Assembly (NCBI GenBank): GCA_016719945.1
Contig: JADJYE010000007.1
Coordinates: 124,001-188,000, forward strand
Direction of reading: 5' to 3'
Length of the DNA: 64,000 bases
DNA from: Polyangiaceae bacterium
GTDB taxonomy: Bacteria; Myxococcota_A; Polyangia; Polyangiales; Polyangiaceae
The notes under the pieces were generated by a model that saw only the letters and a program-made list of their open reading frames with translations, was not told the origin of the DNA and made no database searches. Made by a program: the position numbers and the translations under genes. Positions 27,083 to 36,147 of this stretch are shown in pieces (the first letter of the stretch is position 1; each line of letters opens with the position of its first letter).

Positions 27083-28429
27083 TCACTTCGGGTGCGCGGG
27101 CGGGAGCTTCGGCGTGACCTTGTTGCGAGGGCCGGGGCCCACCTGGCCACGACCCGGGGCGCCGCCAGCGGCCTCGCGCAGCTTGGTCTGGAGCGCGCTG
27201 AAGTTCTTCTCGAGCACGCGGTTGTGAATCGAGACGATCTTGTAGATCTTCCCGGGAGGGATCTGGTCGGCGGGCTTGTCGACGAGCGCCTTTGCCTCGG
27301 TGACGAGCAGCGACAGCTGCGGCGGCACGGCCTTGCCCCACGGATCGGGCTTTTCCTTGTTGTCGCCGAACGCCTTGAGCTTTTCGGTCGTCGCCTCGAG
27401 CTTGCCGATCGCGGCCTTCGCCTTCTCGAGGTCGACCGGCTTCGCGTCGAACGCGAGCAGGAGCTCGGTCGCCTCGACCACGGCCTGATCGGAGACCTTC
27501 TGGGACTCTTCGTAGCCCGACTTGTCGAGGGGCTTGGCTCCCTTGAACTTGTCGACGGCAGCCTTGAGCTTCGAGAGTCGCTCGTCGAGCTGGGGCCACG
27601 CGTTGGTGACGGGCTTCGCGTTCTTGTCCTTCACCTCGCACGAGCCGGTGCCGGTGAGGCAGGCGTGGTACTGCTTGCCCTTCTCGAAGTTGTCTTTGAT
27701 TTCCCCGGCGTAATACTGGTTCGCCTCGGTGATGACCTTCGCGAGGGGCAGCGCGTACTCGCTGAACTCCTTGAGCGCGGCGTCGAGATCCGGATCGGCC
27801 GCGTCTTTCACGCTGATCGCCGTGTTGCAGTGGCGGATGAACTGATCGAAGCGAATCTGCTGCTTCATGTTCTGCGGGGGGACGCGCGTGGGCGCAGAGC
27901 CCGCGGGCGGCGCGCTGACAGCGGCGGTCGCCATGCCAGTCGCGGTGGGCGCGCCGGAGGCCTTCGCCGTGGGAGCGGTCGTGGCCTTCGCCGTCGGCGC
28001 GGCCGTGGCCTTCGCCGTCGAGGTCGCCTTTGCGGTCGCTGCGCCGGTCGGGCTCGCAGTCGGGGAGGCCGTCGGGGCGCCGGTGGGCGCGGGCGGAGCG
28101 CCCGGCACGGCCTTGTTCGCGTCATCGGGGTCGGCGCCGAACTGCGGGATCTTGTCGGCGGAAGGCTCACCGCCAGCGAGGCTCGCGACGTACGCGTCGC
28201 GCGCTTGCTTCAGCGAGAGCGAGCCGTAGTAGCAGGCCTCGGCGCGGTACGTCTTCGTGACGAGCGGGTCCGGACGCTTGACCGGGTCTCCGGTCATCGC
28301 GGGCCTGGCCCCCGACGCGGAAGCCGCGGAGCCCTCGGGACCAGCCGGGGGATCGTCGCCGCAGGCGATCAGACCCAACCCCAGCGTCAAAGCGGTCATC
28401 GCGACCAGGGATCGCTTCAACAAGCGCAT
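27083..28429 (-). CDS. DUF3829-like lipoprotein with Ala/Thr/Lys-rich linker
   Basis: A 448-residue lipoprotein. ATG 28429 has GGAG 8 nt upstream; a TTG two codons earlier is less likely. The lipobox is LIAC at residue 23. A low-complexity linker (about 105-180) is built from short Ala/Pro/Thr/Lys repeats such as TAKATAAPTAKATTAPTAK. The C-terminal domain (about 190-430) is all-helical with FDQFIRHCNTAI, YYAGEIKDNFEKGKQYHACL and a final helix near IVSIHNRVLEKNFSAL. That resembles DUF3829 (YiiG-like) lipoproteins of unknown function, probably attached to the outer membrane facing the periplasm. It is divergent from the next gene across 234 bp in which I see no clear promoter pair. Confidence 0.75.
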   Translation of the reverse strand: MRLLKRSLVAMTALTLGLGLIACGDDPPAGPEGSAASASGARPAMTGDPVKRPDPLVTKTYRAEACYYGSLSLKQARDAYVASLAGGEPSADKIPQFGADPDDANKAVPGAPPAPTGAPTASPTASPTGAATAKATSTAKATAAPTAKATTAPTAKASGAPTATGMATAAVSAPPAGSAPTRVPPQNMKQQIRFDQFIRHCNTAISVKDAADPDLDAALKEFSEYALPLAKVITEANQYYAGEIKDNFEKGKQYHACLTGTGSCEVKDKNAKPVTNAWPQLDERLSKLKAAVDKFKGAKPLDKSGYEESQKVSDQAVVEATELLLAFDAKPVDLEKAKAAIGKLEATTEKLKAFGDNKEKPDPWGKAVPPQLSLLVTEAKALVDKPADQIPPGKIYKIVSIHNRVLEKNFSALQTKLREAAGGAPGRGQVGPGPRNKVTPKLPPAHPK

Positions 28430-28663
28430 ATTCAAATCTCCTCAACGCGCTCGAGCTCGGCTCAAGCGGGGACGCATCAATGCACGAACCCGAACCGCGC
28501 GCAAGGAGGTCTTCCCCCGCGCCCCCGCGCCCGGCGGGCGCGGAATGTCGGGCTGGGTAACCCACCAGCGGCGCCGGTTCATCCCGGCGAGCGCGCGTCG
28601 CGGGGGGCGAGCAAGAAAAAATAGGCCCGATCCGCGCCACCGGGCTAGACTTTGCCCAGCGCG

Positions 28664-29989
28664 ATGAACCAGGGATACGCGTCGGCCCGAACTTTCCCCG
28701 ACCCCCCGCCCCTTTCACCCGAGAACCCCGGGAGGTTGATCCCGGCGAGGATGGGCGCGCTACCGGGCGCCCTGCCGGGTCGTGGCGGAGGGCAAGCGGC
28801 TGACATCACCTCGCCTCAGGCGGGCGCGGAGGTCCGAAAGGTCGCCCGCGAGACGGTGCCCGCGAACGCGAGCCAGTTGGCTGCCAGCCTCATGAATGGG
28901 TTGCCGTTCCAGAGGTCGGCCAACCCCACGCCTCCGCCGGGGTTGGTGGCGGTCGCTGCGGAGCCCGCTGTCGTCGTGGCACCGCCGCCGGTCGTTCCTT
29001 TCGCGACGCTGGCGGCCACACCCGAGCCGCCGCCGCACGTGGCGACGACGCCGATGGAAGCGCTCGACGCTCCAACCGTGAACGACGCAGCGCCGGCTCA
29101 CGTCCTCGCGGCAGCGATCGAGGTCCCTGCCCCCGTTGCGGTCGATCCGCCTGCGCCCGTCGTCAGCCCACCGGTGATGTCCCCGGCCCCGCCTCCGAAG
29201 CTAGGGACCTCGTCGACGCCGCCGCCCGCTGCGGACGCAGGAGCGAATGGCACGGCCCCCATGGCTACCCCCGCCCCGGTGGTCGGGGCTCTCCCGGTGG
29301 TCGCGCCTGCGCCGGTGGTAGCGCCTGCGCCGGTGGTCGCGCCTGCGCCGGTGGTTGCGGCTGCAGCGGTGGTCGCGCCTGCGCCGGTGGTCGCGCCTGC
29401 GAAGATCGAGCCGGTGGAGGCGCTCCCCACGGAGACGCCGACCGCCGACGCGGCCGAGGCAGAGCCGAAGCCAGCGAAGGAAGAGAGCCCGTGGATGCGG
29501 GAGGCCGCGGTGGTCCCCACCGCGGTGGAGGCGTATCGCCCGCCGCCTCCGGTCGAGACGACCTCGAAACCGATCGACGCTCCAGCTCCGTCGGGGAGCG
29601 GCAAGATCATCGCCGTCGCGGCGGCGGTCGTCCTGATCGGCGGCCTCGGCGCTGCGGCGTTCGTCTTCAAGGACAAGCTCGCAGGCAGCTCCAACAAGAC
29701 CGCAGAGACCGCTGCCCCGAAGACGGGGAAGCCGACCGCTGCGACGACGACCAGCCCAGCCGCAGCTGCGACGACGGGCGCCACGGCTCCGCCGGACGCG
29801 CCGACCGCCACCGCAGCCCCCGAGGCGACTGCGACCACGCCACCCCCGCTGCTCAGCGCGAGGCCCACGCCGCCTCCGCCGGTCGCGCAGCCTGGCATCC
29901 GACCGCCACCTCCGCAGATTCGTCCGCTCCCGCCTCCGGGAACGCCGCCGCCTCCGCCCCCGCCGAAGTTCAACCCCGACGGCCTGTAG
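28664..29989 (+). CDS. Single-pass membrane protein, Pro/Ala-rich on both sides
   Basis: About 441 residues from ATG 28664; an in-frame TTG lies at 28652. Residues 1-270 are Pro/Ala/Val-rich and disordered, including six copies of a VVAPAP repeat. One membrane segment lies at about 307-327 (IIAVAAAVVLIGGLGAAAFVF). The remainder is Thr/Ala/Pro-rich and ends in a polyproline stretch (PPPPPPPKFNPDGL). No folded domain is recognised. Proteins of this shape in myxobacteria often span the periplasm or act as TonB-like linkers. It precedes a run of three same-strand genes with short gaps (16, 63 and 52 nt). Confidence 0.72.
   Translation: MNQGYASARTFPDPPPLSPENPGRLIPARMGALPGALPGRGGGQAADITSPQAGAEVRKVARETVPANASQLAASLMNGLPFQRSANPTPPPGLVAVAAEPAVVVAPPPVVPFATLAATPEPPPHVATTPMEALDAPTVNDAAPAHVLAAAIEVPAPVAVDPPAPVVSPPVMSPAPPPKLGTSSTPPPAADAGANGTAPMATPAPVVGALPVVAPAPVVAPAPVVAPAPVVAAAAVVAPAPVVAPAKIEPVEALPTETPTADAAEAEPKPAKEESPWMREAAVVPTAVEAYRPPPPVETTSKPIDAPAPSGSGKIIAVAAAVVLIGGLGAAAFVFKDKLAGSSNKTAETAAPKTGKPTAATTTSPAAAATTGATAPPDAPTATAAPEATATTPPPLLSARPTPPPPVAQPGIRPPPPQIRPLPPPGTPPPPPPPKFNPDGL
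29297..29404 (+). repeat. 18-bp coding repeat (VVAPAP), six copies
   Basis: Six consecutive 18-bp units begin at 29297, 29315, 29333, 29351, 29369 and 29387. Most read GTGGTCGCGCCTGCGCCG with one or a few changes; unit 4 is the most diverged (VVAAAA). The unit is in frame and lengthens a Pro/Ala linker of the membrane protein. DNA-level similarity suggests slippage expansion. Confidence 0.9.
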
Positions 29990-30005
29990 GTCAGCGCTCT
30001 CGATC

Positions 30006-30791
30006 ATGCCTGTAAAGCTCTTTCGCGCCTCGCTCGCGGAGCTCGAGGTGGAGGACGAAGAGTCGTTTCGCCACGTCGGGATCTATGAGGATCTGAAGCG
30101 GCACGTCTCGAGCTTGGGCCCGGCGTTCTTGGTGCCGGCGGAGGGCACGTGGCTCGGGTGGGATCGCGCGCTGCTCCTGAACCTTTTGTTCTGGGAGCCG
30201 GGCACGGCGGACGTGCTCGCGTCGCGGAGCATCGTGGCGGACGTCGTCATGCACGTCGCCTGGCACGACCTCGCGAACAAGAACCTCCCAGCTTGCGTCG
30301 AGTCGCATTTGCTCGGCGAGTCGATCGCGAGCGCGTTCGATCTGTACTTGGTCGGCCGGCTCCTCGGGCACAGCCCCGAGTCCTCGTTCCTCGAGTCACA
30401 GGTCGGTCGCATGAGCGAGGCGGCCGCCGACGCGGGCGTCGACGAGGACGCGTTCCAGGCGCTGCTGACGGAGGTCGCGTCGCAGCCCGAGCGCGCCTTC
30501 GAGGAGCTGCGCGAGCTGTTGTTCGACGCGAGCCGCGCGTTGCTCTCTCCCCGCGCCCCCGCTGACGGCCTCCTCGCCCTCGAAGCGTTCGAAGGCCACC
30601 GCTATGCGTGCCTCATGCACCACTACGAGCTCGCGTCGTGGGTCATGCGATCGCGGCTCGAGTCGCAGGGCGCGCCCGAGTCGGCGACGGCGACGGCCTT
30701 GGAGCTGGACGCCGCCCTGCGCCGAGCTCCCGATGCGGTCGCGCACCTCGAGCGCACGTGGCTCTCCTCGGCGCAAGCCGCCGCGAGGTGA
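30006..30791 (+). CDS. Conserved-looking soluble protein of unknown function
   Basis: A 261-residue protein with no signal peptide or membrane segment. It is largely alpha-helical with a hydrophobic core (ALLLNLLFWEPGTADVL, SIVADVVMHVAWHDLANK). His/Asp-containing helices could bind metal (MHVAWHD, ESHLLGESIASAFD, MHHYELASW), a pattern loosely recalling helical metallo-hydrolases, but I cannot assign a family. It starts 16 nt after the stop of the Pro/Ala-rich membrane protein gene, so the two are probably cotranscribed. Confidence 0.72.
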   Translation: MPVKLFRASLAELEVEDEESFRHVGIYEDLKRHVSSLGPAFLVPAEGTWLGWDRALLLNLLFWEPGTADVLASRSIVADVVMHVAWHDLANKNLPACVESHLLGESIASAFDLYLVGRLLGHSPESSFLESQVGRMSEAAADAGVDEDAFQALLTEVASQPERAFEELRELLFDASRALLSPRAPADGLLALEAFEGHRYACLMHHYELASWVMRSRLESQGAPESATATALELDAALRRAPDAVAHLERTWLSSAQAAAR

Positions 30792-30854
30792 CCGGGGGCC
30801 CGGTCGGCTGCTTCTTGCGGTGGCGCGGACGTCGCGCCTAGGCTCACCCTTGCC

Positions 30855-32240
30855 ATGGGCCCAGCCAGCGAAGACGACAAGGACTCCGAGCAGGAGGACG
30901 ACGACGCGCGCGCGAGCGACGCGGTCGAACCGAAGGGCGACGCGGCGAAGGCAGCGCCGACCTCGGAGCCGCCCGCAGCGGAGCCCCGCCCGGTGAAGAC
31001 GCGGGCGACCCCGCCTCCGCCTCCGGTCGACGACGTCGATCCCGTCCCGCTCAGCACGCGGGATCTCGAGCTCGAGCCGGTGAGCCTCGTCGAGATCGAG
31101 CAGATCCTCGCGCCCGGCAAGACCCCGCCGAAGCTCGGCGCGAAGCTCGTCCCCAGCGTGAAGCTAGGACGTTCGAGGGAGTCGGAGCCGGCACCCAACA
31201 GCGAGCGCGGGCGAAGGTCGGATCGCGCGCGAGCGAGAGCGAGCGAAGACCTCAACAGCGACTCGGCCACGATCGATCTTCGCGCCCTCGCGGCGGCGGC
31301 GGCGCCGCCGAAGAAGAAGATCGACGAGGACCTGGCGAACCTCACGAGTGTACCTCCGCCTGCCCCCCTCGACCTCACGACGCTGCCGGACCTCAACGCG
31401 CTGGCGAAGAGGAAAAAGACGCCGAAGCCGCCCGCCGTCAAGCAGGTGGCCTACGAGGACGACGCCGAGCCTGCGCCCCGCTCGGCGCGCGCCGCGGCGG
31501 CGTCCGAGCCGCGCGCGTCGACCCGCTCGCCGGCCGCCGCGACCACGGCTCGGCCACCCGCCCCACTTCCCCAAGAGGCGCCGAAGAGCAACACGTTCAT
31601 GATGGTCCTCGCGGCCGTCGGGCTGCTGAGCATCGGCTTCTTCATCGGCCGAATGACCGCTGCGCCGTCGTCGACGCCCTCGCCCCCCTCGGCCGCGGCG
31701 CCCCTCCAAGGACAGCCCGCACCGACTCAGCCCACGACCACGGTCACGACGGGCGCGTCTCAGCCGCCGGGCCCCCTGTCAGGTGCGACCGAGCCGCCCC
31801 CGGTCGACCCGACGGCCAGCGCCGCGACCGCGAACACCGCTGCGACGACGACCGCCACCGCGACCACGACGAACGCGCTCACCGGCCCGATCCTGACTGG
31901 GACGACGCCCACGACCGCCGCGACGACCGCGACCGCCACCGCCACCGAGACCGCGACCGCGGCGACCGGAGCCGAGTTCGACAAGGCCGCCGCCAACGCG
32001 GCGCTCTCCTCGGCCGTAGGGACGGCGTCCGGGTGCAAGAAGGAGGGAGATCCGAGCGGAAAGGCGCTCGTATCCATCACCTTCGCGCCGTCCGGCAAGG
32101 TCACTCGCAGCACGATCAGCGGCCCGCCCTTCCAGGGCACGCCGACCGGGAGCTGCATCGCGCTCGCGTTCAAGAGCGCTAGCGTGCCTCCGTTCTCGGG
32201 CGATCCGATGACCGTCACCAAGACCGTGACGATCCCCTGA
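30855..32240 (+). CDS. Membrane protein with AgmX/PglI-type (TonB-like) C-terminal domain
   Basis: A 461-residue protein. The N-terminal ~250 residues are cytoplasmic, acidic then Pro/Ala/Arg-rich, without a fold I recognise. One membrane segment lies at about 250-268 (FMMVLAAVGLLSIGFFIGRM). A Thr/Ala linker of TATATT type spans about 290-370. The last ~85 residues form a compact domain with two Cys (SGCKKEGDPSGKALVSI and GSCIALAFKSASVPPF). This pattern is the AgmX/PglI C-terminal (TonB-like) domain frequent in Myxococcota envelope proteins. It likely links cytoplasmic events across the inner membrane to the periplasm. Context gives no specific pathway. Confidence 0.8.
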   Translation: MGPASEDDKDSEQEDDDARASDAVEPKGDAAKAAPTSEPPAAEPRPVKTRATPPPPPVDDVDPVPLSTRDLELEPVSLVEIEQILAPGKTPPKLGAKLVPSVKLGRSRESEPAPNSERGRRSDRARARASEDLNSDSATIDLRALAAAAAPPKKKIDEDLANLTSVPPPAPLDLTTLPDLNALAKRKKTPKPPAVKQVAYEDDAEPAPRSARAAAASEPRASTRSPAAATTARPPAPLPQEAPKSNTFMMVLAAVGLLSIGFFIGRMTAAPSSTPSPPSAAAPLQGQPAPTQPTTTVTTGASQPPGPLSGATEPPPVDPTASAATANTAATTTATATTTNALTGPILTGTTPTTAATTATATATETATAATGAEFDKAAANAALSSAVGTASGCKKEGDPSGKALVSITFAPSGKVTRSTISGPPFQGTPTGSCIALAFKSASVPPFSGDPMTVTKTVTIP

Positions 32241-32292
32241 GCCGTCGCGCGAGCGGCGGGCCGAGAGGTGTAGTAACCGAGGGCACGCGATC

Positions 32293-34032
32293 GTGCTCTG
32301 TGTCCTCCGGGTCAAGAACTTCATATTGATGGAAGAGCTCGAGCTCACGCTCGAGCCCGGCCTCAACGTCCTCACCGGCGAGACCGGGGCGGGGAAATCC
32401 ATCGTCGTCGGCGCGCTCTCGGTGGTGCTCGGCGGGCGCGCGAGCGCGGATCACGTGCGTCCGGGGGCAGACGAGGCCGAGGTCGAGGCGCTGTTCGATC
32501 TCGGCGAGCTCGACCCTGCGCGCTCGCCGGCGCTGGGCAGGCTCGCGGCCGCTGGCATCGTGGTCGGCGGCGAGCTCGCCGTCCGCCGGGTCATCGCCTC
32601 GACTGGGCGCTCCCGCGCGTACCTCAACGGGCGCTTGTGCACGACGAGCGAGCTCTCGGCGATCGCGCCGGAGCTCGCGGACGTCGCCTCCCAGCACGAG
32701 AGCGTGCAGCTCACCGATCCGTCGACCCACCTCGATCACCTCGACCGGTTCGCGAAGCTCGAGGAGGCCCGCTCGGAGCTCGGGCGCCGCGTCGCCGAGC
32801 TCGAGGCGATCCTCACGAGCATCGAGGAGCTGCGCTCGCTCGAGCGTTCGCGCGCGGAGCGCGAAGCGTTCCTGCGCTTCCAGCTGCAGTCGATCCAGGA
32901 CGTCTCACCCAATCCCGGAGAGGTCGACGAGCTGCAGGCCGAGCGAAAGAAGCTCCGACACATCGAGCGCATCCTCGAGCTGGTCCGCCGCTCCGCCGCG
33001 CGCCTCGAGTCCGAGGGCGGCCTGTGCGACGAGCTGGCGCGCATCGCGAGCGACCTGCGCGCGGCGAGCGATCTCGACGAGAGCCTCGAGCCGCTCGCGC
33101 GATCGGTCGACGTCTGCTGGACCGAGCTCCGCGACACGGCCGCTCAGGCCGCCCGCTACGCCGAGTCGGCCGAGGTCGACCCCTCGCGGCTCCCGGAGGT
33201 CGAAGAGCGGCTGTACAAGCTCGAAGGCCTGCTGAGGCAGCACGGTCCGGCGATCGACGATCTGCTCGCGGCCGAGGCGCGCATCGAGCGCGAGCTCGCA
33301 GACCTGGGAGGCGCCGAGGGACGCCTCGCCGAGGAGGAGCGCGCCCTCGAGGAGCGGCTCCCCGCGACGCGCGACCGCGCGCTCGCCCTCTCGTCGCAGC
33401 GAAAGAAGGCGGCCGAGCGGCTGGGAGCGGCCATCAGCGCCGAGCTGCACGAGCTCGGGATGGGCGGCGCCAAGGTCGCCGTCGAGGTCGAGCCGATCCC
33501 CGCGCGCGAGGCCTCCAGCTTGCTCAGCATCGAGGGCGCCCGGCTCGGCCGCTCGGGGATCGACAAGGTCGAGTTCCTGATCGCCCCCAACAAGGGCGTC
33601 GACCCGAAGCCCATCCGAAAGATCGCGTCGGGCGGCGAGCTCTCCCGCGCGCTGCTGGCGCTCAAGCGCGTCCTCGCCGATCGCGGCAACATCGGCCTGT
33701 ACGTGTTCGACGAGGTCGACACCGGGGTCGGCGGCGCCGTCGCAGAGCGCATCGGCGCCGCGATCGCGGACGTCGCGCGTCACCACCAGGTGCTTTGCAT
33801 CACCCACCTCGCGCCGATCGCCGCGTTCGGCGACGCCCACTTCGTGGTGAAGAAGTCCTCCGACTCGGGGGTCACCACCAGCTTCGTCGAGCGCGTCGAC
33901 GCCGGCCAGCGCGTCCAGGAAGTGGCGCGGATGATGGGAGGCGCGAAGGTGACGTCCGCCGTCCTCGCCGCGGCGAAGGAGATGATCGAGGGCGCGCGCG
34001 AGGGCACGAAGTCTCGCAAGAAGCGCGGCTAG
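32293..34032 (+). CDS. recN: DNA repair protein RecN
   Basis: A 579-residue SMC-like ATPase of normal RecN length. Walker A is GETGAGKS at 29-36, the Q-loop region SQHESVQLTDPSTHL follows, long coiled-coil helices run from about 155 to 385, the ABC signature is in KIASGGELSRALLALKR, and Walker B is VFDEVDTGVGG. RecN gathers broken DNA ends in recombinational double-strand break repair. The start is GTG 32293, which places LRVKNFILMEELEL at the proper N-terminus. It follows the TonB-like-domain gene by 52 nt. The C-terminal tail is basic (SRKKRG). Confidence 0.97.
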   Translation: MLCVLRVKNFILMEELELTLEPGLNVLTGETGAGKSIVVGALSVVLGGRASADHVRPGADEAEVEALFDLGELDPARSPALGRLAAAGIVVGGELAVRRVIASTGRSRAYLNGRLCTTSELSAIAPELADVASQHESVQLTDPSTHLDHLDRFAKLEEARSELGRRVAELEAILTSIEELRSLERSRAEREAFLRFQLQSIQDVSPNPGEVDELQAERKKLRHIERILELVRRSAARLESEGGLCDELARIASDLRAASDLDESLEPLARSVDVCWTELRDTAAQAARYAESAEVDPSRLPEVEERLYKLEGLLRQHGPAIDDLLAAEARIERELADLGGAEGRLAEEERALEERLPATRDRALALSSQRKKAAERLGAAISAELHELGMGGAKVAVEVEPIPAREASSLLSIEGARLGRSGIDKVEFLIAPNKGVDPKPIRKIASGGELSRALLALKRVLADRGNIGLYVFDEVDTGVGGAVAERIGAAIADVARHHQVLCITHLAPIAAFGDAHFVVKKSSDSGVTTSFVERVDAGQRVQEVARMMGGAKVTSAVLAAAKEMIEGAREGTKSRKKRG

Positions 34033-34089
34033 GGGGGCCCTCATCGTCGCGCGCGAACCGCGTAACCCAGAGATGAGTCACGAATCGGC

Positions 34090-34117
34090 TTGACGCGCTG
34101 ACGGGACGGACTACATC
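34090..34117 (+). promoter_or_regulatory. Candidate sigma-70-type promoter
   Basis: TTGACG (34090-34095) and TACATC (34112-34117) are separated by 16 nt and lie just upstream of the lipoprotein start at 34127. The -35 matches consensus at 5 of 6 positions and the -10 at about 4 of 6. The -10 lies only about 10 nt from the ATG, so the transcript would be leaderless or nearly so, which lowers confidence. Confidence 0.35.
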
Positions 34118-34126
34118 CGCCTACCC

Positions 34127-35122
34127 ATGTCGCTCCGATTCCTCGGGATCTGTTCGCTCGTGCTCTTGGGCCTCGGGGGCTGCGCCCCCGGTGGGGCGCG
34201 CGAGGAGGCCGGCGAAGAGCGCGCTGACGAAAGCAGCGAAGCGCTGGGCGGCGCGATCCTCACCTTCGGCGCCGACTGGAGCGAGACGGTGACCGGGAAG
34301 CTGCGCGCCGGGGACCCCATCGAGATCCGCTACGACGAGGCCCGCCTGCCGCGATGCCGAGGGGATCAGGGCGGCGTCCCGCAGTGGGCGATCACGGCCT
34401 ACTACCAGGTCGGCGACGGCGACGTGCTGTCGGTGCCTGTCGTCGGCTCCAACGCGGCGAGCCCCGTCGTCATCGTGCCGCCCGCGAGCGGCGAGCTCGC
34501 GCTCTGGTTCCAGGTGACGAACCGCTGGGGCTGCATGGAGTACGACTCGAACTTCGGCGACGACTACACCTTCACGGTCGGCGCACCGGCGGGTCAGCCG
34601 GGGTGGGTCGGCAACGGCGCGAGCGTGATCAGCCGCTGGACGTGCGACGACGGCGGCCCGTGCGAGTCGGCCCGCACCTCGCTCTCGCAAGCTTTCAGGT
34701 TCGACACGTGGGCGCGCCAGCGCGCGACGGTGGCAGGGCTCTACTTCGACGTCTGGGAGGAGGGCGTCACGGACTTCGACAACAGCGAGCTGTGGCGTCA
34801 AGTCGACGCGCAGGTGCACGTCCGCTTCTCCGGAGAAGAGGCCTTCTCGTCGCGCTACGTCGACTTCTTCCGCCGCGTGGGCAACGACGCCCGCTACGAG
34901 CTGCGGCTACGCTCGCTCGACCCGTTCCACGCGATGCCGTCGGTCGTCGCAGCCGACGCTTGCCCCGCGGGCGCCCTCTCGCTCACGCCGGACGGCAACT
35001 ACGTCACGACCGAGGTGGAGTTCTACTTCACCGCGGACGCCGTTGAGCTGCGACCCGCGCCGGGTGAGACCTTCAAGGGTCGCTTCGAGGACTACGCCTC
35101 CCCCTACGCGGCCTGCCTCTGA
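34127..35122 (+). CDS. Secreted lipoprotein, unknown family
   Basis: A 331-residue lipoprotein with lipobox LGGC at residue 19. After a short acidic stretch it has a beta-rich body with two parts: about 45-155 (DWSETVTGKLRAGDPIEIRYD, YYQVGDGDVLSVPVVG) and about 180-325 (FRFDTWARQRATVAGLYFDVW, QVHVRFSGEEAFSSRYVDFF). It contains four to five cysteines (CRGD, GCMEY, WTCDDGGPCES, DACP) that could form disulfides. The fold resembles surface-exposed beta-sandwich proteins, and no catalytic motif is seen. It is followed 15 nt later by the DAG-kinase-like gene. Confidence 0.75.
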   Translation: MSLRFLGICSLVLLGLGGCAPGGAREEAGEERADESSEALGGAILTFGADWSETVTGKLRAGDPIEIRYDEARLPRCRGDQGGVPQWAITAYYQVGDGDVLSVPVVGSNAASPVVIVPPASGELALWFQVTNRWGCMEYDSNFGDDYTFTVGAPAGQPGWVGNGASVISRWTCDDGGPCESARTSLSQAFRFDTWARQRATVAGLYFDVWEEGVTDFDNSELWRQVDAQVHVRFSGEEAFSSRYVDFFRRVGNDARYELRLRSLDPFHAMPSVVAADACPAGALSLTPDGNYVTTEVEFYFTADAVELRPAPGETFKGRFEDYASPYAACL

Positions 35123-35137
35123 CGTACATTGCCGAGG

Positions 35138-36145
35138 ATGGACCGCGTCCTCCTCGTCGGGAACCCAACCGCGCAGAGCGGCAAGAACGCCGAGCGCATC
35201 GAGCGGGCCAGTGAGCTGTTTCGCGGCCGAGGTGTAGCGGCCGAGCTCTTGCCGACCCTGCCGGCCAGCCGCACCGTCGAGGCCGTCGCCGAGCGCCTCG
35301 CTCGCGGCGACCACGAGGTCGTGATCGCGATGGGCGGCGACGGCACGTTCCGCGAGGTGGCCGCAGGCGTGCTCGGCTCCGGCCGCGCGCAGGCCGTCGC
35401 GATGGGCATGCTGCCCACCGGGACCGCCAACGACCAGGGCAAGAGCTTCGGCCTACAGGCCACGCCCGAGGCGCTGCCCCGCAACGTCGAGGTGATCTGC
35501 GGTCGTCGAGAGACTCGGCTCGACGCCGGCGACCTCGAGCTGTGCGACGAGGCGGACCGCCGCGTCGGCGGCGGCCTCTTCTTCGACTCTGCCGGCTGGG
35601 GCCTGTCGGCGCGCGTGCTGTCGGTCCGAAACCGCGATCGCGAGGTCGTCGCCGGGCTGGGACCGCTCAGGCACGTCTACCGCGATCACCTGGTCTACGC
35701 AGGCGCGCTGCTTCGCACGTTCGTCGAGTCGCAGATCTTCGGCGACGAGTTCACCGCGCACATCGACGCGGACGGGCACGACCACCACTTCAACGGCCTG
35801 ACCGATCTGATCGTCAAGGGGACGCGCATCTACGGGGGCTCGTGGGTCTTCGACAAGACGAGCCGCCACGACGACGGCGCGTTCGAGCTGATCACGTTCA
35901 GGGGCAAGGCCGAGTGGGCGAGCAAGGCCATCGTCGATCTCGACGGCAACCCCGTCACCGAGGAGATGTTGAACGAGATCGGCGTCGAGCACTCGCGGCC
36001 GATCCGGGCCTCGCGGTTCACGATCACCCTGGCGCCCGAGACAGAGACGCCGATCTTCGCGCAGATGGACGGCGAAGAGCTGCCGAGCTCCGCGTCTGCG
36101 CGGGTCACGGTGCTCCCGCGGGCGCTGCGGCTGATCGTGCCGTAG
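35138..36145 (+). CDS. Diacylglycerol/sphingosine kinase-like lipid kinase
   Basis: A 335-residue protein of the DAGK catalytic family. Motifs are the N-terminal nucleotide site VGNPTAQSGKN, the glycine-rich GGDGTFREV at about 70-78, and GMLPTGTANDQGKSFGL. The C-terminal beta-sandwich has the substrate-side FEVEIDA-like stretch FTAHIDADGHDHHFNG and the family end DGE (QMDGEELP). It probably phosphorylates a diacylglycerol or related lipid with ATP at the inner leaflet. ATG 35138 gives a normal N-terminus; TTG 35129 is the alternative. Its stop lies 2 nt from the convergent map stop. Confidence 0.88.
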   Translation: MDRVLLVGNPTAQSGKNAERIERASELFRGRGVAAELLPTLPASRTVEAVAERLARGDHEVVIAMGGDGTFREVAAGVLGSGRAQAVAMGMLPTGTANDQGKSFGLQATPEALPRNVEVICGRRETRLDAGDLELCDEADRRVGGGLFFDSAGWGLSARVLSVRNRDREVVAGLGPLRHVYRDHLVYAGALLRTFVESQIFGDEFTAHIDADGHDHHFNGLTDLIVKGTRIYGGSWVFDKTSRHDDGAFELITFRGKAEWASKAIVDLDGNPVTEEMLNEIGVEHSRPIRASRFTITLAPETETPIFAQMDGEELPSSASARVTVLPRALRLIVP

Positions 36146-36147
36146 CC

